NCBI RefSeq assembly: GCF_013372205.1
Contig: NZ_CP053831.1
Coordinates: 806,001 to 870,000 of the forward strand
DNA length: 64,000 nucleotides
Direction of reading: 5' to 3'
Origin: Campylobacter mucosalis
GTDB lineage: Bacteria > Campylobacterota > Campylobacteria > Campylobacterales > Campylobacteraceae
Position numbers and translations under genes: made by a program
The notes under the pieces: model-generated
The model's input: only the letters and a program-made list of their open reading frames with translations
The model's database searches: none
Told to the model about the DNA's origin: nothing
Shown: one piece after another, positions 1 through 8,329 of the stretch
Layout: every line of letters starts with the position of its first letter
Position numbering within the stretch: position 1 is the first letter of the stretch

Positions 1-1
1 A

Positions 2-517
2 GCACGCAGAAACATCGGAATAAAGCACATTTTGATAAACAACTTTATCTATGGACTTACAAATTCCCAAACCAGTCCGACAACTCCACGTGGCTTTTGG
101 ACTGCAACAGCAGAGTATGGCAACATCGATCCTAGCTTTGATGCTTGTAAGCTCTTAATGGGTGCTGACGCAAATTTTGTCGCACGTTCATCTGTTTTAG
201 ACCCAAATAAATTAACGAGAATTTTAAAAGAGGGCTTTAGCCACGATGGATACGCATTTTTTGATATTTTTTCAAATTGCCATATAAATTTAGGACGTAA
301 AAACAAAATGGCAGAGGCTGTTAAAAATTTAGAGTGGATAGACTCTCGTATCATAGATAAAGCGAAATTTGAAGTGCTAGATGACGAGCAAAGGCTTGAT
401 AAATTCCCTATAGGAATTTTACACAAAGGCGAACGCACCGAATATACAAAAGCTTATGCGAAAGTTATTGATAAAATGCAAAATGGCGTAGAGATAGATT
501 TTAAGGAGCTAGTATGA
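2..517 (+). CDS. oorB: 2-oxoglutarate:acceptor oxidoreductase, beta subunit (3' part)
   Basis: This is the C-terminal part of the thiamine-diphosphate-binding beta subunit of the 2-oxoglutarate:acceptor oxidoreductase, which converts 2-oxoglutarate and CoA to succinyl-CoA in the cytoplasm and replaces the 2-oxoglutarate dehydrogenase complex in Campylobacter. The reading frame is open from base 2 of the window, so the gene is cut by the window edge; an in-frame TTG at 32 is internal. The stretch NSQTSPTTPRG near the start of the visible part is typical of 2-oxoacid:ferredoxin oxidoreductase beta subunits (family knowledge). The stop codon overlaps the oorC start as ATGA at 514-517, showing an oor operon read left to right. 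Confidence 0.93.
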   Translation, partial: ARRNIGIKHILINNFIYGLTNSQTSPTTPRGFWTATAEYGNIDPSFDACKLLMGADANFVARSSVLDPNKLTRILKEGFSHDGYAFFDIFSNCHINLGRKNKMAEAVKNLEWIDSRIIDKAKFEVLDDEQRLDKFPIGILHKGERTEYTKAYAKVIDKMQNGVEIDFKELV

Positions 518-1065
518 AAAGCGAACTTAGATTTGTTGGAGTTGGTGGACAGGGCGTCATACTTGCTGGTGAAATTTTAGCAGCCGCAAAGATAGAAAGC
601 GGTGGATACGGCGTAAAGGCTTCAACTTACACATCTCAAGTAAGGGGCGGACCGACAAAGGTTGACATTATCCTTGATGAGAGTGAAATTTTATACCCTT
701 ATGCCAACGAGGGCGAGATAGATTTTATGTTAGCAACTGCCCAAGTTAGCTATGACGCGTTTAAAAGCGGAGTAAAAGAGGGCGGCATAATCGTAGTTGA
801 GCCAAATTTGGTAAAACCTAGTGACGATGATAAAAAGCGATATAAAATTTATGAAATTCCAATAATTACAATAGCAAAAGAGGAGGTCGGCAACGTAATC
901 ACTCAAAGCGTTGTTGCCTTAGGAGTTGCGGTGGCTATGAGCAAATGTATAGATGAAAACATAGTAAAAGAGAGCATGCTCTCTCACGTCCCTGCTAAGG
1001 TAAAAGAGGCAAATGAAAAGGCTTATGAACTTGGCTTAAAATATGCTAAAAATTTAATAGCATAA
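514..1065 (+). CDS. oorC: 2-oxoglutarate:acceptor oxidoreductase, gamma subunit
   Basis: The gamma subunit of the 2-oxoglutarate:acceptor oxidoreductase is 183 residues, the usual size. It opens with the glycine-rich motif GVGGQGV at about residues 8-14, followed by AGEIL, which is the hallmark of the pyruvate/ketoisovalerate oxidoreductase gamma family. The start overlaps the oorB stop by four bases, so the two are translationally coupled. A strong terminator hairpin follows within about 25 bases, making this the last gene of the operon. The enzyme feeds the TCA cycle and passes electrons to a low-potential acceptor such as flavodoxin (family knowledge, not visible here). Confidence 0.93.
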   Translation: MKSELRFVGVGGQGVILAGEILAAAKIESGGYGVKASTYTSQVRGGPTKVDIILDESEILYPYANEGEIDFMLATAQVSYDAFKSGVKEGGIIVVEPNLVKPSDDDKKRYKIYEIPIITIAKEEVGNVITQSVVALGVAVAMSKCIDENIVKESMLSHVPAKVKEANEKAYELGLKYAKNLIA

Positions 1066-1086
1066 TCATACAAATTTACCCATTGT

Positions 1087-1120
1087 GTAGCAGTAGTGTT
1101 ATCATTACTGCTACTTTTTT
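1087..1120 (+). terminator. Rho-independent terminator after oorC
   Basis: A 12-bp stem begins GTAGCAGTA at 1087 and closes with TACTGCTAC at 1106-1114, with a single G-T wobble and a four-base loop TTAT at 1099-1102. A run of six T follows directly (1115-1120). This is a textbook intrinsic terminator on the plus strand and ends the oor operon. Confidence 0.88.
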
Positions 1121-1375
1121 GATACTTTCCTTAAAATAAGATAATTTTAATCCACTTTGATTTTACCGCATTTTCAGTAATAAATTTATCATATTTTTAA
1201 ACAATACTTATTAAGTCCAATTTAGTAAAAAAAATTAAAAAAAATATAAGATTTAAAGAAACTGAAAGTAAAAATAAAGTAAAATCCCAACTTGTTTTTA
1301 AGGGGCTGCGTTTTTACGCATTTTGGTTTTGGCTTTTTTGCCATTAATTTAAGTAATTTTTCTAAGGAAATATCA
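1121..1375 (+). promoter_or_regulatory. Leader/promoter region of mfrABE
   Basis: This AT-rich stretch of about 255 bases holds no gene. Campylobacter-type minus-10 candidates are TATAAG at about 1247-1252 and TAAAAT at 1280-1285, the latter preceded by AAAG. Either would give mfrA a 5' leader of roughly 80-120 bases. That leader contains two small hairpin-capable elements (TGCG/CGCA and GGC/GCC pairs separated by T runs) of unknown meaning. An open frame runs from 1292 into mfrA, but it has no ribosome-binding site and its residues do not look like signal-sequence material. Promoter positions are inference. Confidence 0.45.
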
Positions 1376-3217
1376 ATGAGTGAACAAAAATTTACCAGAC
1401 GTGATTTTCTACAATCAGCCTGTATTGGCGTCAGTGCATTGGCAGTTAGCGGTAGCGGTGCGAGTGTTCTGGCAGACGAAGCAAAGGATAATGGTAACAA
1501 AAAGGGCTTACCATCTTGCGATATTTTAGTTATTGGCTCTGGTGGAGCAGGTCTTCGTGCAGCCGTGGCAGCAAGAAAAGCAAACCCAAATTTAACAGTC
1601 GTTGTGGCCACTAAAATGATGCCATCACGCAACGCAACCTGTATGGCAGAAGGCGGTATAAACGGTGTTACTGATTTTAGCAACGGCGATAGCTACAAGC
1701 TTCACGCTTATGATACGATTAAAGGCGGTGCTTACTTGGTCGATCAAGACGCTGCACTAAAATTTACAGAGATGGCAGGTAAGGTTATAGCTGAGTTAGA
1801 CTATACTGGAACGCTATTTTCAAGAAGTAAAGATGGCGGTGTTGCTCAGCGTATGATGGGTGGCGCAAGCAAAAGACGCTGTAACTTCTCTGCTGATAAA
1901 ACTGGACACATACTAATGCACTCTTGCCTTGATGACGCTATATCAAATGGCGTGAAATTTCTAATGGATCACGAACTTCTTGAGATAAGTGTAGAAAATG
2001 GCAAAAGCGAGGGTGCTGTTTTAAGAAATATCCAAACTGGAGAAATTTACCCAGTGCTTTGCAAGTCGCTAGTTATCGCAACTGGTGGTTATACTAGAAT
2101 TTTTTACAACAGAACATCAACTCCATACATTGCAACCGGCGACGGCGTAGCTGCTGCACTTAGAGCTGGTCTTGGCTTTGAAGATCCTGAGATGATACAA
2201 TTCCACCCAACCGGTGTTGCAAATGGCGGAACTCTAATAACAGAAGCGGCACGTGGCGAGGGTGGATACCTTTTAAATAATAAAGGTGAGCGTTTTATGA
2301 AAAACTATCACGAAAAGATGGAGTTAGCTCCTCGTGACGTAGTTGCTCGTGCGATAGAAATAGAGATCCGCGAAGGTAGAGGTTATGGCGAAGGTCTTGG
2401 CTCTTACGTTCTTTGCGATGTTCGCCACCTTGGTAAAGAAAAAATCTTAAAAGCACTTCCTAAGATTAGACACACTGGATTGCTATTTGAGAACATCGAT
2501 CTAGTAGAACAACCAGTTCCTATTAGACCAACAGCTCACTACTCTATGGGTGGTATCGAGGTTGTAAAAATAGATGATATGAGCACGAAAATTCCAGGTA
2601 TTTACGTAGGTGGAGAGGCTAGTTGTATATCTATCCACGGTGCAAATCGCTTAGGCGGTAACTCTTTGACAGACGCTATGGTTACTGGTTATTTGGCTGG
2701 AGTAGGTGCTACAAACTACGCAAAAGATGCAAAATTTGGAAACGGAGAAAATGCGTCAAAACTAGCTAAACAATGGCAAGATAAATTTAAAGATGTCACA
2801 AGTGGCGGAACAACAGAAGAGATGTATAAACTTCGTGAAGAGCTAGGCAGACAAAACTGGGATAATATGGGTATCTTTAGAACTCAGGATAAGCTTGATT
2901 TGTTGGCTAAAAATTTAGAAGAAATTCAAGCTAAATACGATCAACTAAAAGTTCCAAATTCAAACCCAATTATGAATACAGCATTTACAGACTATGTAGA
3001 GCTTGGAAACCTTATTTTACTATCACGCTGTGCTTGTTTGGCTGCACAAAACAGACTAGAGAGCCGTGGTGCTCACACACGTGAGGACTATCCAAAAAGA
3101 GATGATGTGAAATTCTTAAAACACAGTATAGTGACTTTAAAAGATAATAAGCTAGAGCTAGGTTATAAAGATGTTGTTATAACAGAATTTAGCCTAGATG
3201 GAAGGAAACCAGCATGA
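1376..3217 (+). CDS. mfrA: Methylmenaquinol:fumarate reductase, flavoprotein subunit
   Basis: The flavoprotein subunit of the periplasmic methylmenaquinol:fumarate reductase (formerly annotated SdhA) reduces fumarate using methylmenaquinol. The chosen ATG at 1376 follows AAGGAAA and gives 613 residues beginning with a Tat signal: twin arginine in TRRDFLQ at residues 7-13, then a hydrophobic segment and an Ala-x-Ala-like end near residue 33. The FAD-binding GSGGAG is at 54-59. Substrate-site features HPTG, RGEGG and HYSMGG of the FrdA/SdhA family are present. The position that carries the covalent-flavin histidine in E. coli FrdA appears to be alanine (N-A-T at 86-88) in a by-eye alignment. 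mfrB overlaps the stop by four bases. Confidence 0.92.
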   Translation: MSEQKFTRRDFLQSACIGVSALAVSGSGASVLADEAKDNGNKKGLPSCDILVIGSGGAGLRAAVAARKANPNLTVVVATKMMPSRNATCMAEGGINGVTDFSNGDSYKLHAYDTIKGGAYLVDQDAALKFTEMAGKVIAELDYTGTLFSRSKDGGVAQRMMGGASKRRCNFSADKTGHILMHSCLDDAISNGVKFLMDHELLEISVENGKSEGAVLRNIQTGEIYPVLCKSLVIATGGYTRIFYNRTSTPYIATGDGVAAALRAGLGFEDPEMIQFHPTGVANGGTLITEAARGEGGYLLNNKGERFMKNYHEKMELAPRDVVARAIEIEIREGRGYGEGLGSYVLCDVRHLGKEKILKALPKIRHTGLLFENIDLVEQPVPIRPTAHYSMGGIEVVKIDDMSTKIPGIYVGGEASCISIHGANRLGGNSLTDAMVTGYLAGVGATNYAKDAKFGNGENASKLAKQWQDKFKDVTSGGTTEEMYKLREELGRQNWDNMGIFRTQDKLDLLAKNLEEIQAKYDQLKVPNSNPIMNTAFTDYVELGNLILLSRCACLAAQNRLESRGAHTREDYPKRDDVKFLKHSIVTLKDNKLELGYKDVVITEFSLDGRKPA

Positions 3218-4173
3218 AATTTATAATACAACGTTTTGACGGAAATAAGCAGTTTGAGCAAACTTATGAATTAGAAAAAAGTGAGTATGAGGGAAAAACT
3301 CTACTTTCTGTTTTATTGCGCATTAAGCAGACAAGGGATATCACACTTAACTTTACAGCATCTTGTCGTTCTGCTATTTGCGGTGCTTGTGCTGTGCGTG
3401 TTAATGGTTATTCATATCTTGCTTGTGATACAAAAATGGAGGAGCTACTAAAAGAGTATGACAACCCAGATACTCTAAAAATCGCTCCGATTAAAAATTT
3501 CCGTGTTATATCTGACCTTGTTGTTGATTGGGAACCTAGTATTGAAAATTTACGCAAGATAAAACCAACCATAGTTGCAAAAGATGAGTTCTCTCCTGAA
3601 AAAGGCTGTAAGCAAACTCAAGAGGAATTTGATAGAATCAGCAAACAATGGGACTGCATTCTATGCGGTTGCTGTGCTAGTGAGTGTAATAAACTAGAAG
3701 CTGACGCAAGTGACTATATGGAGCCATTTGTATTTACTCACGCTTTTAGAGCAGCTTATGACTCACGTTCAAAAGATCCTATGATACACTTAAAGCCTTC
3801 TATTGATAATGGTCTTTGGATGTGTGTTCACTGCCAAGAGTGTGCTGACCGCTGTCCAAAAGGAATAAGTGCTGCTGATGACATAGCAGGACTACGCGTT
3901 ATGGCTATGAGAAAAGGCTTAAAAGATGGCACAGGTCCAGCTCACGCAGAAGCTTTCCTTTTAGACTTAGAAGATACTGGTAGATTAAATGAAATTTACC
4001 TAGCACTTCGCTCTGAGGGTGTTTTAGCAAATACAGCTAAAATGGATATAGCATTTAACCTAATGAAAGCTGGCAAGATGAATCCTCTACATATCCTTGG
4101 CGACGAGAAGATAGAGGGTCACGATGACTTAGTTAAGATGATAGAGGCAGCTAGAGCTGCTAGTAAGGAGTAG
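3214..4173 (+). CDS. mfrB: Methylmenaquinol:fumarate reductase, iron-sulfur subunit
   Basis: The iron-sulfur subunit (319 residues) carries electrons from the membrane-side subunit MfrE to MfrA. The N-terminal plant-type ferredoxin domain shows the [2Fe-2S] cysteines C51, C56, C59 and C71. The C-terminal domain has the cluster motifs CILCGCCASEC near residue 148 and CVHCQECADRCP near residue 204, which bind the other Fe-S clusters in this family. It has no signal peptide, so it is probably exported together with the Tat-tagged MfrA (inference from family). Its ATG overlaps the mfrA stop, and mfrE starts two bases after its stop, so the three genes form one operon. Confidence 0.93.
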   Translation: MKFIIQRFDGNKQFEQTYELEKSEYEGKTLLSVLLRIKQTRDITLNFTASCRSAICGACAVRVNGYSYLACDTKMEELLKEYDNPDTLKIAPIKNFRVISDLVVDWEPSIENLRKIKPTIVAKDEFSPEKGCKQTQEEFDRISKQWDCILCGCCASECNKLEADASDYMEPFVFTHAFRAAYDSRSKDPMIHLKPSIDNGLWMCVHCQECADRCPKGISAADDIAGLRVMAMRKGLKDGTGPAHAEAFLLDLEDTGRLNEIYLALRSEGVLANTAKMDIAFNLMKAGKMNPLHILGDEKIEGHDDLVKMIEAARAASKE

Positions 4174-4175
4174 TT

Positions 4176-5036
4176 ATGCAACAAAAAGATTTCGCTTTTT
4201 TTCCTGGCTGTGTTTTAAGTCAAGCAGCCAAAGAATCAAAAATGTCACTAGAGGCGATAGCCCCGATACTAGGCATAACTCTACACGAGATTAAGGGCTG
4301 GAGCTGTTGTGGTGCTTCTCAGGCACAAGATGTTGATCCATTAGCGGCACTTGTAGCAAACGCTAGAAATATCGCACTTTCAGAAGGTATGAATATGCCT
4401 ATGTTAACTACTTGCTCAACCTGTATGCTTACACTCACTCGTGCAAAGGATACTTTGGATAAGGGCGCAAAGGATCGTATAAATGAGTTTTTAGCAAAAG
4501 GAAATATGAAGTATCAAGGTAGTAATGAGATAACAAGTCTTTTGTGGGTTTTATATGAAAATTTAGATACTTTAAAAGCAAAAGTTGTTAAGCCACTTTC
4601 AAATTTAAAAGTAGCTCTATTTTACGGCTGTCATAGTGTTCGCCCTGAAAAAGCTTACGACTCAAAAGAGAGCTCAACAAATCCAAAGAGCTTTGAAGCT
4701 GTTGTTTCTGCGCTTGGTGCTACTATTGTACCGTTTGAGAAATGCCTTGATTGCTGTGGCTTTCACGCTAGTTATCCAGCTGTAAAATCAGTTCAAAAGA
4801 TGTCATCTCAAATCGTTGGCAATGCTGATGAAAATGGTGCAGATTGTGTTGTTACACCTTGCCCACTTTGTCAAATGCAACTTGACATCTATCAAGAACG
4901 CTACCAAGACGCTAGGGGTTCTGAAGTTAGAAAACCTATCATTCATCTTTCACAGCTTGTAGGTTTAGCACTCGGTCTTGATAATGAAAAGTTAGGACTT
5001 GATTTAAATATTATTGATGCAACAAAGTTGATATAA
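4176..5036 (+). CDS. mfrE: Methylmenaquinol:fumarate reductase, CCG-domain subunit
   Basis: MfrE (formerly SdhE/SdhC-like) is the membrane-associated, quinol-side subunit of the complex. At 286 residues it shows two cysteine-rich CCG domains: the first with FPGCV, GWSCCGA and TTCSTC, the second with YGCHS, CLDCCGFH and TPCPLC. Such domains bind an unusual Fe-S cluster in heterodisulfide-reductase-like proteins (family knowledge). It has no predicted membrane-spanning helices, so attachment is peripheral. It is the last gene of mfrABE and is followed by an imperfect hairpin separating it from the convergent flagellar genes. Confidence 0.92.
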   Translation: MQQKDFAFFPGCVLSQAAKESKMSLEAIAPILGITLHEIKGWSCCGASQAQDVDPLAALVANARNIALSEGMNMPMLTTCSTCMLTLTRAKDTLDKGAKDRINEFLAKGNMKYQGSNEITSLLWVLYENLDTLKAKVVKPLSNLKVALFYGCHSVRPEKAYDSKESSTNPKSFEAVVSALGATIVPFEKCLDCCGFHASYPAVKSVQKMSSQIVGNADENGADCVVTPCPLCQMQLDIYQERYQDARGSEVRKPIIHLSQLVGLALGLDNEKLGLDLNIIDATKLI

Positions 5037-5041
5037 TGAAA

Positions 5042-5064
5042 TTTCTCCCACACTTTGTGGGGAA
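5042..5064. terminator. Imperfect hairpin between convergent operons
   Basis: CCCACA and TGTGGG pair around a short CTT loop, with flanking TTC/GAA bases extending the stem across one bulge or wobble. It lies between the convergent mfrE and the fliS-side small gene, so it could stop transcription in both directions. There is no good T run on the plus strand, which weakens the call. Confidence 0.4.
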
Positions 5065-5069
5065 ACCTA

Positions 5070-5300
5070 CTAAGACTGCTGTATGTAGTGTTTTACGTTT
5101 TTTAGTTTTATGATCTCGGATTGTATGCGAGAACTTGCGTTTTTAAAAAGCTCTAAAGCTGATTGTATTAGTGCTTGTGCCTCTATGGCTTCATCTGCTT
5201 TAAAATTTTGAATATTGAAATTTTCTATGCTTTTTTGTATCTGCTCTAAATCCTCATTGATAATTGCGAGTTTAAAATTTTTAAGCCATTCACTGCTCAT
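5070..5300 (-). CDS. Small flagellar-operon protein, FliT-position chaperone candidate
   Basis: This 76-residue protein is largely helical and charged (LEQIQKSIENF, AQALIQSALELF) with no signal peptide or cysteine. It begins within the end of fliS (11-bp overlap) and is the last gene of flaG-fliD-fliS on the minus strand. That position and size resemble the FliT chaperone of enteric flagellar operons and the small unnamed gene after fliS in C. jejuni. I see no direct sequence match to FliT, so its function as a FliD/FliS-related chaperone is inference from context. Confidence 0.7.
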   Translation of the reverse strand: MSSEWLKNFKLAIINEDLEQIQKSIENFNIQNFKADEAIEAQALIQSALELFKNASSRIQSEIIKLKNVKHYIQQS

Positions 5301-5664
5301 TTGTAGTCTCTCTCCAAGCTTCTGAAAGTTGCTTTACGACATTTGTGACCTCATTTAGAGCGTCTAGGTCATCTTTTAAATTTGCCATAGCAAGAAGTTG
5401 AATTTGTCTTGCGTATAGACCGCTTAAGTAGTGCGCGACGTCTCCTTGAGAGTAATCCAAAGAGTTTAAAAGCTCGATAAATATAGCATTTGCTTTGTTT
5501 ATATTAAGCACTTTTTTTTCCACATCTCCAGCCTCTATGGCCTTTTTTGTGCGAAATATAAAACGCAAAATTCCGTCATAAAGCATCTCTATAAGTTTGG
5601 TTGGAGACTCTATGCCTCCAACACTAGACTGAGCATACGCCGCATAAGCAGTGTTATTTATCAT
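5290..5664 (-). CDS. fliS: Flagellin export chaperone FliS
   Basis: FliS binds the C-terminus of flagellin in the cytoplasm and prevents premature polymerisation before export. The 124 residues are the usual FliS length. The pattern YAAYAQSSVGG, then KLIEMLYDGILRF near residues 23-35, is the family signature (typical Y...Y..., LxxMLYDGxLRxI). It lies eight bases after fliD and overlaps the next small gene, as in other Campylobacter flagellar loci. Transcription likely comes from the sigma-28 type promoter before flaG. Confidence 0.93.
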   Translation of the reverse strand: MINNTAYAAYAQSSVGGIESPTKLIEMLYDGILRFIFRTKKAIEAGDVEKKVLNINKANAIFIELLNSLDYSQGDVAHYLSGLYARQIQLLAMANLKDDLDALNEVTNVVKQLSEAWRETTNEQ

Positions 5665-5671
5665 GTTTTTC

Positions 5672-7531
5672 CTAGTCTTTCTTTTTCATTTCAGCATCTA
5701 TCATTGCTTTTAGTGTTGCAAATTGATTTTCAAGTTTTGCGATAAGTGTATCATATTTAGACCAAGTATCGCGCATTTGCTTATATTTATCGTCCAAATT
5801 TGTTTGAGCCTTTTCTCTCTCATCTGTTAGCTTTTTGTTATCATCTGCTAGTTTTTTATCATAAATCGTAAGACTTCCGTTTGAGCCAACGAGTTTATCT
5901 AGCTGATCGCTCATCTTAGTAAATAGCCCGTCAAAATTTGTAGTTTTTGCTCTTATGGTGTTTTCAGACATACCAAATTTTGCTAAGACCGAGTTATTGC
6001 CCTTAATCTCTATATCTGAGCCGTCGCTTGCTTTAAGCATTATGCGTTTTTGATCACTGCTTAAAGTCGCCTCTACGCCAATAATTCCAGTAGAATTTAT
6101 AGCCTTTAAAAGTGCTAGAGCGTTCTCTTCCGCCGTTGCACTCGTGTTTGTTTGCGCTAGTTTAACAGATATGCCATTTATCGTTAGATCACCACTTTTT
6201 AGCTCGACGCTACCAGCTGATACGTCCGAAGTGCCTGTGTATGATATCGGCTCTATTTTTGAAAATCCCATAAAGAAATTTTTAATAGCTTCGTGGTTGC
6301 TGTTTAGTTTTGATAAAAATACACTAGCGTCGTTTGATGTTTTTGTAGGATCTTTTGGATCTATGAAGGCTAGTTTTCCATCTTCGCCAATGGTTATGCC
6401 AAAGTCGGTTATGCTATTGCCGTTTGAATCTTGTGATGTAAAAATTCTATGCAGAGTTGATCTGATAGAAGTTACCTCATTTACGCCTTGTAGCTGTCCA
6501 GATTCGCCAGTTTTATCATCGTATTTTGTGCCTATCTCAAGAGCCGCTAAGAAGTTGTTGTATGAGCCCATCATAGTTTCAACAGCTTTTAATAGCTCTG
6601 ACGTATCGTTTCCTATGCTGAAATTTGAAGCACCAGTTTCTTTTAATGTTATCGTAACGCCTGAGCGTAGGTCGTCAAATGTGTTGTTTTTTCTAGTGAT
6701 TTGTAGTCCGTTATACTCAAATTTTGCGTCACTGGCTGTTGTTAGCCTATTTTTTTCTAAATTTGTAGTAGTTTTTTGTGTGCCGTCAGGATTTAAAACA
6801 GCTGCTCCATTATCGTCTTTAACTGGTATAGTCTTGCTATCCCAGCCTAGTTTTTCTAGTGCGTCGCCTGATGTGCTTGTTAGCTTCATACTATTTTCTT
6901 CGCCGGTATATTTTGACTGTAATACCATTTGATATCCGTTGCCAACGTTTATCATTCTAGCTTGGACGTCGCCACCAGCTTTTTCATTTATAAGATCTGC
7001 TAAATCCTGATACGTACTAGACGGTTTTAAATCAATTGTGTATTTTACGCCTCTTATTTCTATATCAAAGCTAGAGTCGCTTGCTATGCCTATTAGGCTT
7101 AGCTGACTGCTAAATTTTTCACTTTGGAAGCTATCTCTTTGTGCTAGCTGTTGCACATTTAGGCTTATATCTTGGATAGCAACGCCTGTAACAGCCGCCA
7201 CAGACGCACTTGTGCCAGTTGATGTAACCTGTCTTTTTAGATAGTTTGTTTCATCTGTGAGCGATGAAAAGCTAGAACTTAAATTTTTAGCAAGACCTAT
7301 TAACGCACCAAGATCCTCTTTTTGTGCAGTATTTTTATCTATCTTTCTAGTGATAGGATCTATTATAGCTGCACTATCTGCGGCTTTTAGCTTATCTAGT
7401 GTTTCGTCGTTTAGTTTGTTATTACTACCAAGACCCATTATACCTGTTTTTGATGTATTAGCCTTTGTATTTGTGCTAGTGCTTGTAGTGGTTGTACTTG
7501 GTGTTGATGTTGTGCTTGATACTTCTGCCAT
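5672..7531 (-). CDS. fliD: Flagellar filament cap protein FliD (HAP2)
   Basis: FliD caps the filament tip and guides flagellin assembly. This 619-residue protein has the conserved N-terminal pattern (DETLDKLKAADSAAIIDPITRKI at about 42-64, the coiled-coil D0 region), a long variable middle, and a C-terminal coiled coil rich in K/D/E. No signal peptide is seen, consistent with type III flagellar export. The first 30 or so residues are a Ser/Thr-rich low-complexity run that precedes the usual FliD start sequence, which appears as an extension compared with the C. jejuni protein as I remember it. A downstream start near GIMGLGS is possible but has no ATG. Confidence 0.92.
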   Translation of the reverse strand: MAEVSSTTSTPSTTTTSTSTNTKANTSKTGIMGLGSNNKLNDETLDKLKAADSAAIIDPITRKIDKNTAQKEDLGALIGLAKNLSSSFSSLTDETNYLKRQVTSTGTSASVAAVTGVAIQDISLNVQQLAQRDSFQSEKFSSQLSLIGIASDSSFDIEIRGVKYTIDLKPSSTYQDLADLINEKAGGDVQARMINVGNGYQMVLQSKYTGEENSMKLTSTSGDALEKLGWDSKTIPVKDDNGAAVLNPDGTQKTTTNLEKNRLTTASDAKFEYNGLQITRKNNTFDDLRSGVTITLKETGASNFSIGNDTSELLKAVETMMGSYNNFLAALEIGTKYDDKTGESGQLQGVNEVTSIRSTLHRIFTSQDSNGNSITDFGITIGEDGKLAFIDPKDPTKTSNDASVFLSKLNSNHEAIKNFFMGFSKIEPISYTGTSDVSAGSVELKSGDLTINGISVKLAQTNTSATAEENALALLKAINSTGIIGVEATLSSDQKRIMLKASDGSDIEIKGNNSVLAKFGMSENTIRAKTTNFDGLFTKMSDQLDKLVGSNGSLTIYDKKLADDNKKLTDEREKAQTNLDDKYKQMRDTWSKYDTLIAKLENQFATLKAMIDAEMKKKD

Positions 7532-7533
7532 TT

Positions 7534-7905
7534 TTAACTCTCCTTGTCAAAAAGCAAACCTATACTCTCTTTAAAGTATTTAGAAATTTTCAGTGCTTCT
7601 TTTGTTGGAAGTTCTCTTATAACTTCGCCTGTGCTAGCTTCAGTGACCTTAACAATCATAAGATTAACATCTCCATCGTAGTCAAATCTTATATTTGTTT
7701 CTAAACGCTCCATCTGAGTGTTTAGCTCCTTTGTCACGTCTTTCATTTTGTTTTTTAACTCATCTTGGTTTAGTCCGTCTAACTCATTGCTTTTTGATAC
7801 ATTTTCAATCTCTCTTGTTTGTAGATTATGCCCAGTACTAGAGACATTTTGCATAGGTATACTAGTTTGAGTTATTGGGTTGTTGCTACCAATCTCCATT
7901 TTCAC
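7534..7905 (-). CDS. flaG: Flagellar protein FlaG
   Basis: FlaG (123 residues) limits filament length in Campylobacter and Pseudomonas (family knowledge). The C-terminal half shows the family pattern: LNTQMERLETNIRFDYDG, then VTEASTGEVIRELPT and an amphipathic end. It is the first gene of the minus-strand operon flaG-fliD-fliS, lying two bases before fliD, behind a clear sigma-28 type promoter. A Shine-Dalgarno AAGGAG precedes the ATG. Confidence 0.9.
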   Translation of the reverse strand: MKMEIGSNNPITQTSIPMQNVSSTGHNLQTREIENVSKSNELDGLNQDELKNKMKDVTKELNTQMERLETNIRFDYDGDVNLMIVKVTEASTGEVIRELPTKEALKISKYFKESIGLLFDKES

Positions 7906-7931
7906 TCCTTGAAAATTATTTTTCTAACCTT

Positions 7932-7958
7932 ATATCGTTATTTTTGGGAAAAACTTTA
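7932..7958 (-). promoter_or_regulatory. Sigma-28 (FliA) type promoter for flaG-fliD-fliS
   Basis: On the minus strand TAAA (7958-7955) is separated by exactly 15 bases from AACGATAT (7939-7932). This matches the FliA pattern TAAA-N15-GCCGATAA, including the invariant CGAT core. It sits about 27-50 bases before the flaG start. FliA control of late filament genes is established for this class; use of this site is inference. Confidence 0.65.
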
Positions 7959-8010
7959 GAAATTTATACAAAAAATGTTAAAATTAGCCAAAATTTACAA
8001 AAGGAAAAAT

Positions 8011-8328
8011 ATGAAAATTTCTTTTGAGTGCGATTGCATTATATTGCAAAATAGCCTGTTGATGTTTTGTAAAGAGTTTGTTTCACACCACAAAGATTGC
8101 GATTTTATTGTATCAGATAAAAAACTTAATACACATAAACCGCTATTTTTGATAGGCTCCCACATCTGTGTGCCATTTACAAAACAAAATTTAATAAATG
8201 CATTAGAAGAATTTTACTCCGTTGCCTTAAACAGACAAAATTCTAGCAAAAGTATGGACTTTGAGGCAAGGCTTGATTTGATTTTAGCAAATTTCAAAAA
8301 AGAGCTTATGGGGCTTATAAGGGATTAG
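8011..8328 (+). CDS. Conserved hypothetical protein upstream of rsmD
   Basis: This protein of 105 residues starts at the ATG at 8011, which follows AAAAGGAAAA; a frame open from 7975 has no ribosome-binding site. It contains two early cysteines (ECDCIILQ), no signal peptide and a charged, helical C-terminus. I do not recognise a domain. It ends one base before rsmD and probably shares its transcript; the same small gene appears in front of the methylase in C. jejuni as I recall. Function is unknown. Confidence 0.72.
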   Translation: MKISFECDCIILQNSLLMFCKEFVSHHKDCDFIVSDKKLNTHKPLFLIGSHICVPFTKQNLINALEEFYSVALNRQNSSKSMDFEARLDLILANFKKELMGLIRD

Positions 8329-8329
8329 G

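Noticed and set aside
1292-1375. N-terminal extension of mfrA
   Set aside because: It has no ribosome-binding site and would bury the Tat signal; the ATG at 1376 follows AAGGAAA.
6144-6932. 262-residue plus-strand open frame
   Set aside because: It is antisense to fliD, hydrophobic from complementing codon bias, and has no ribosome-binding site or recognisable domain.
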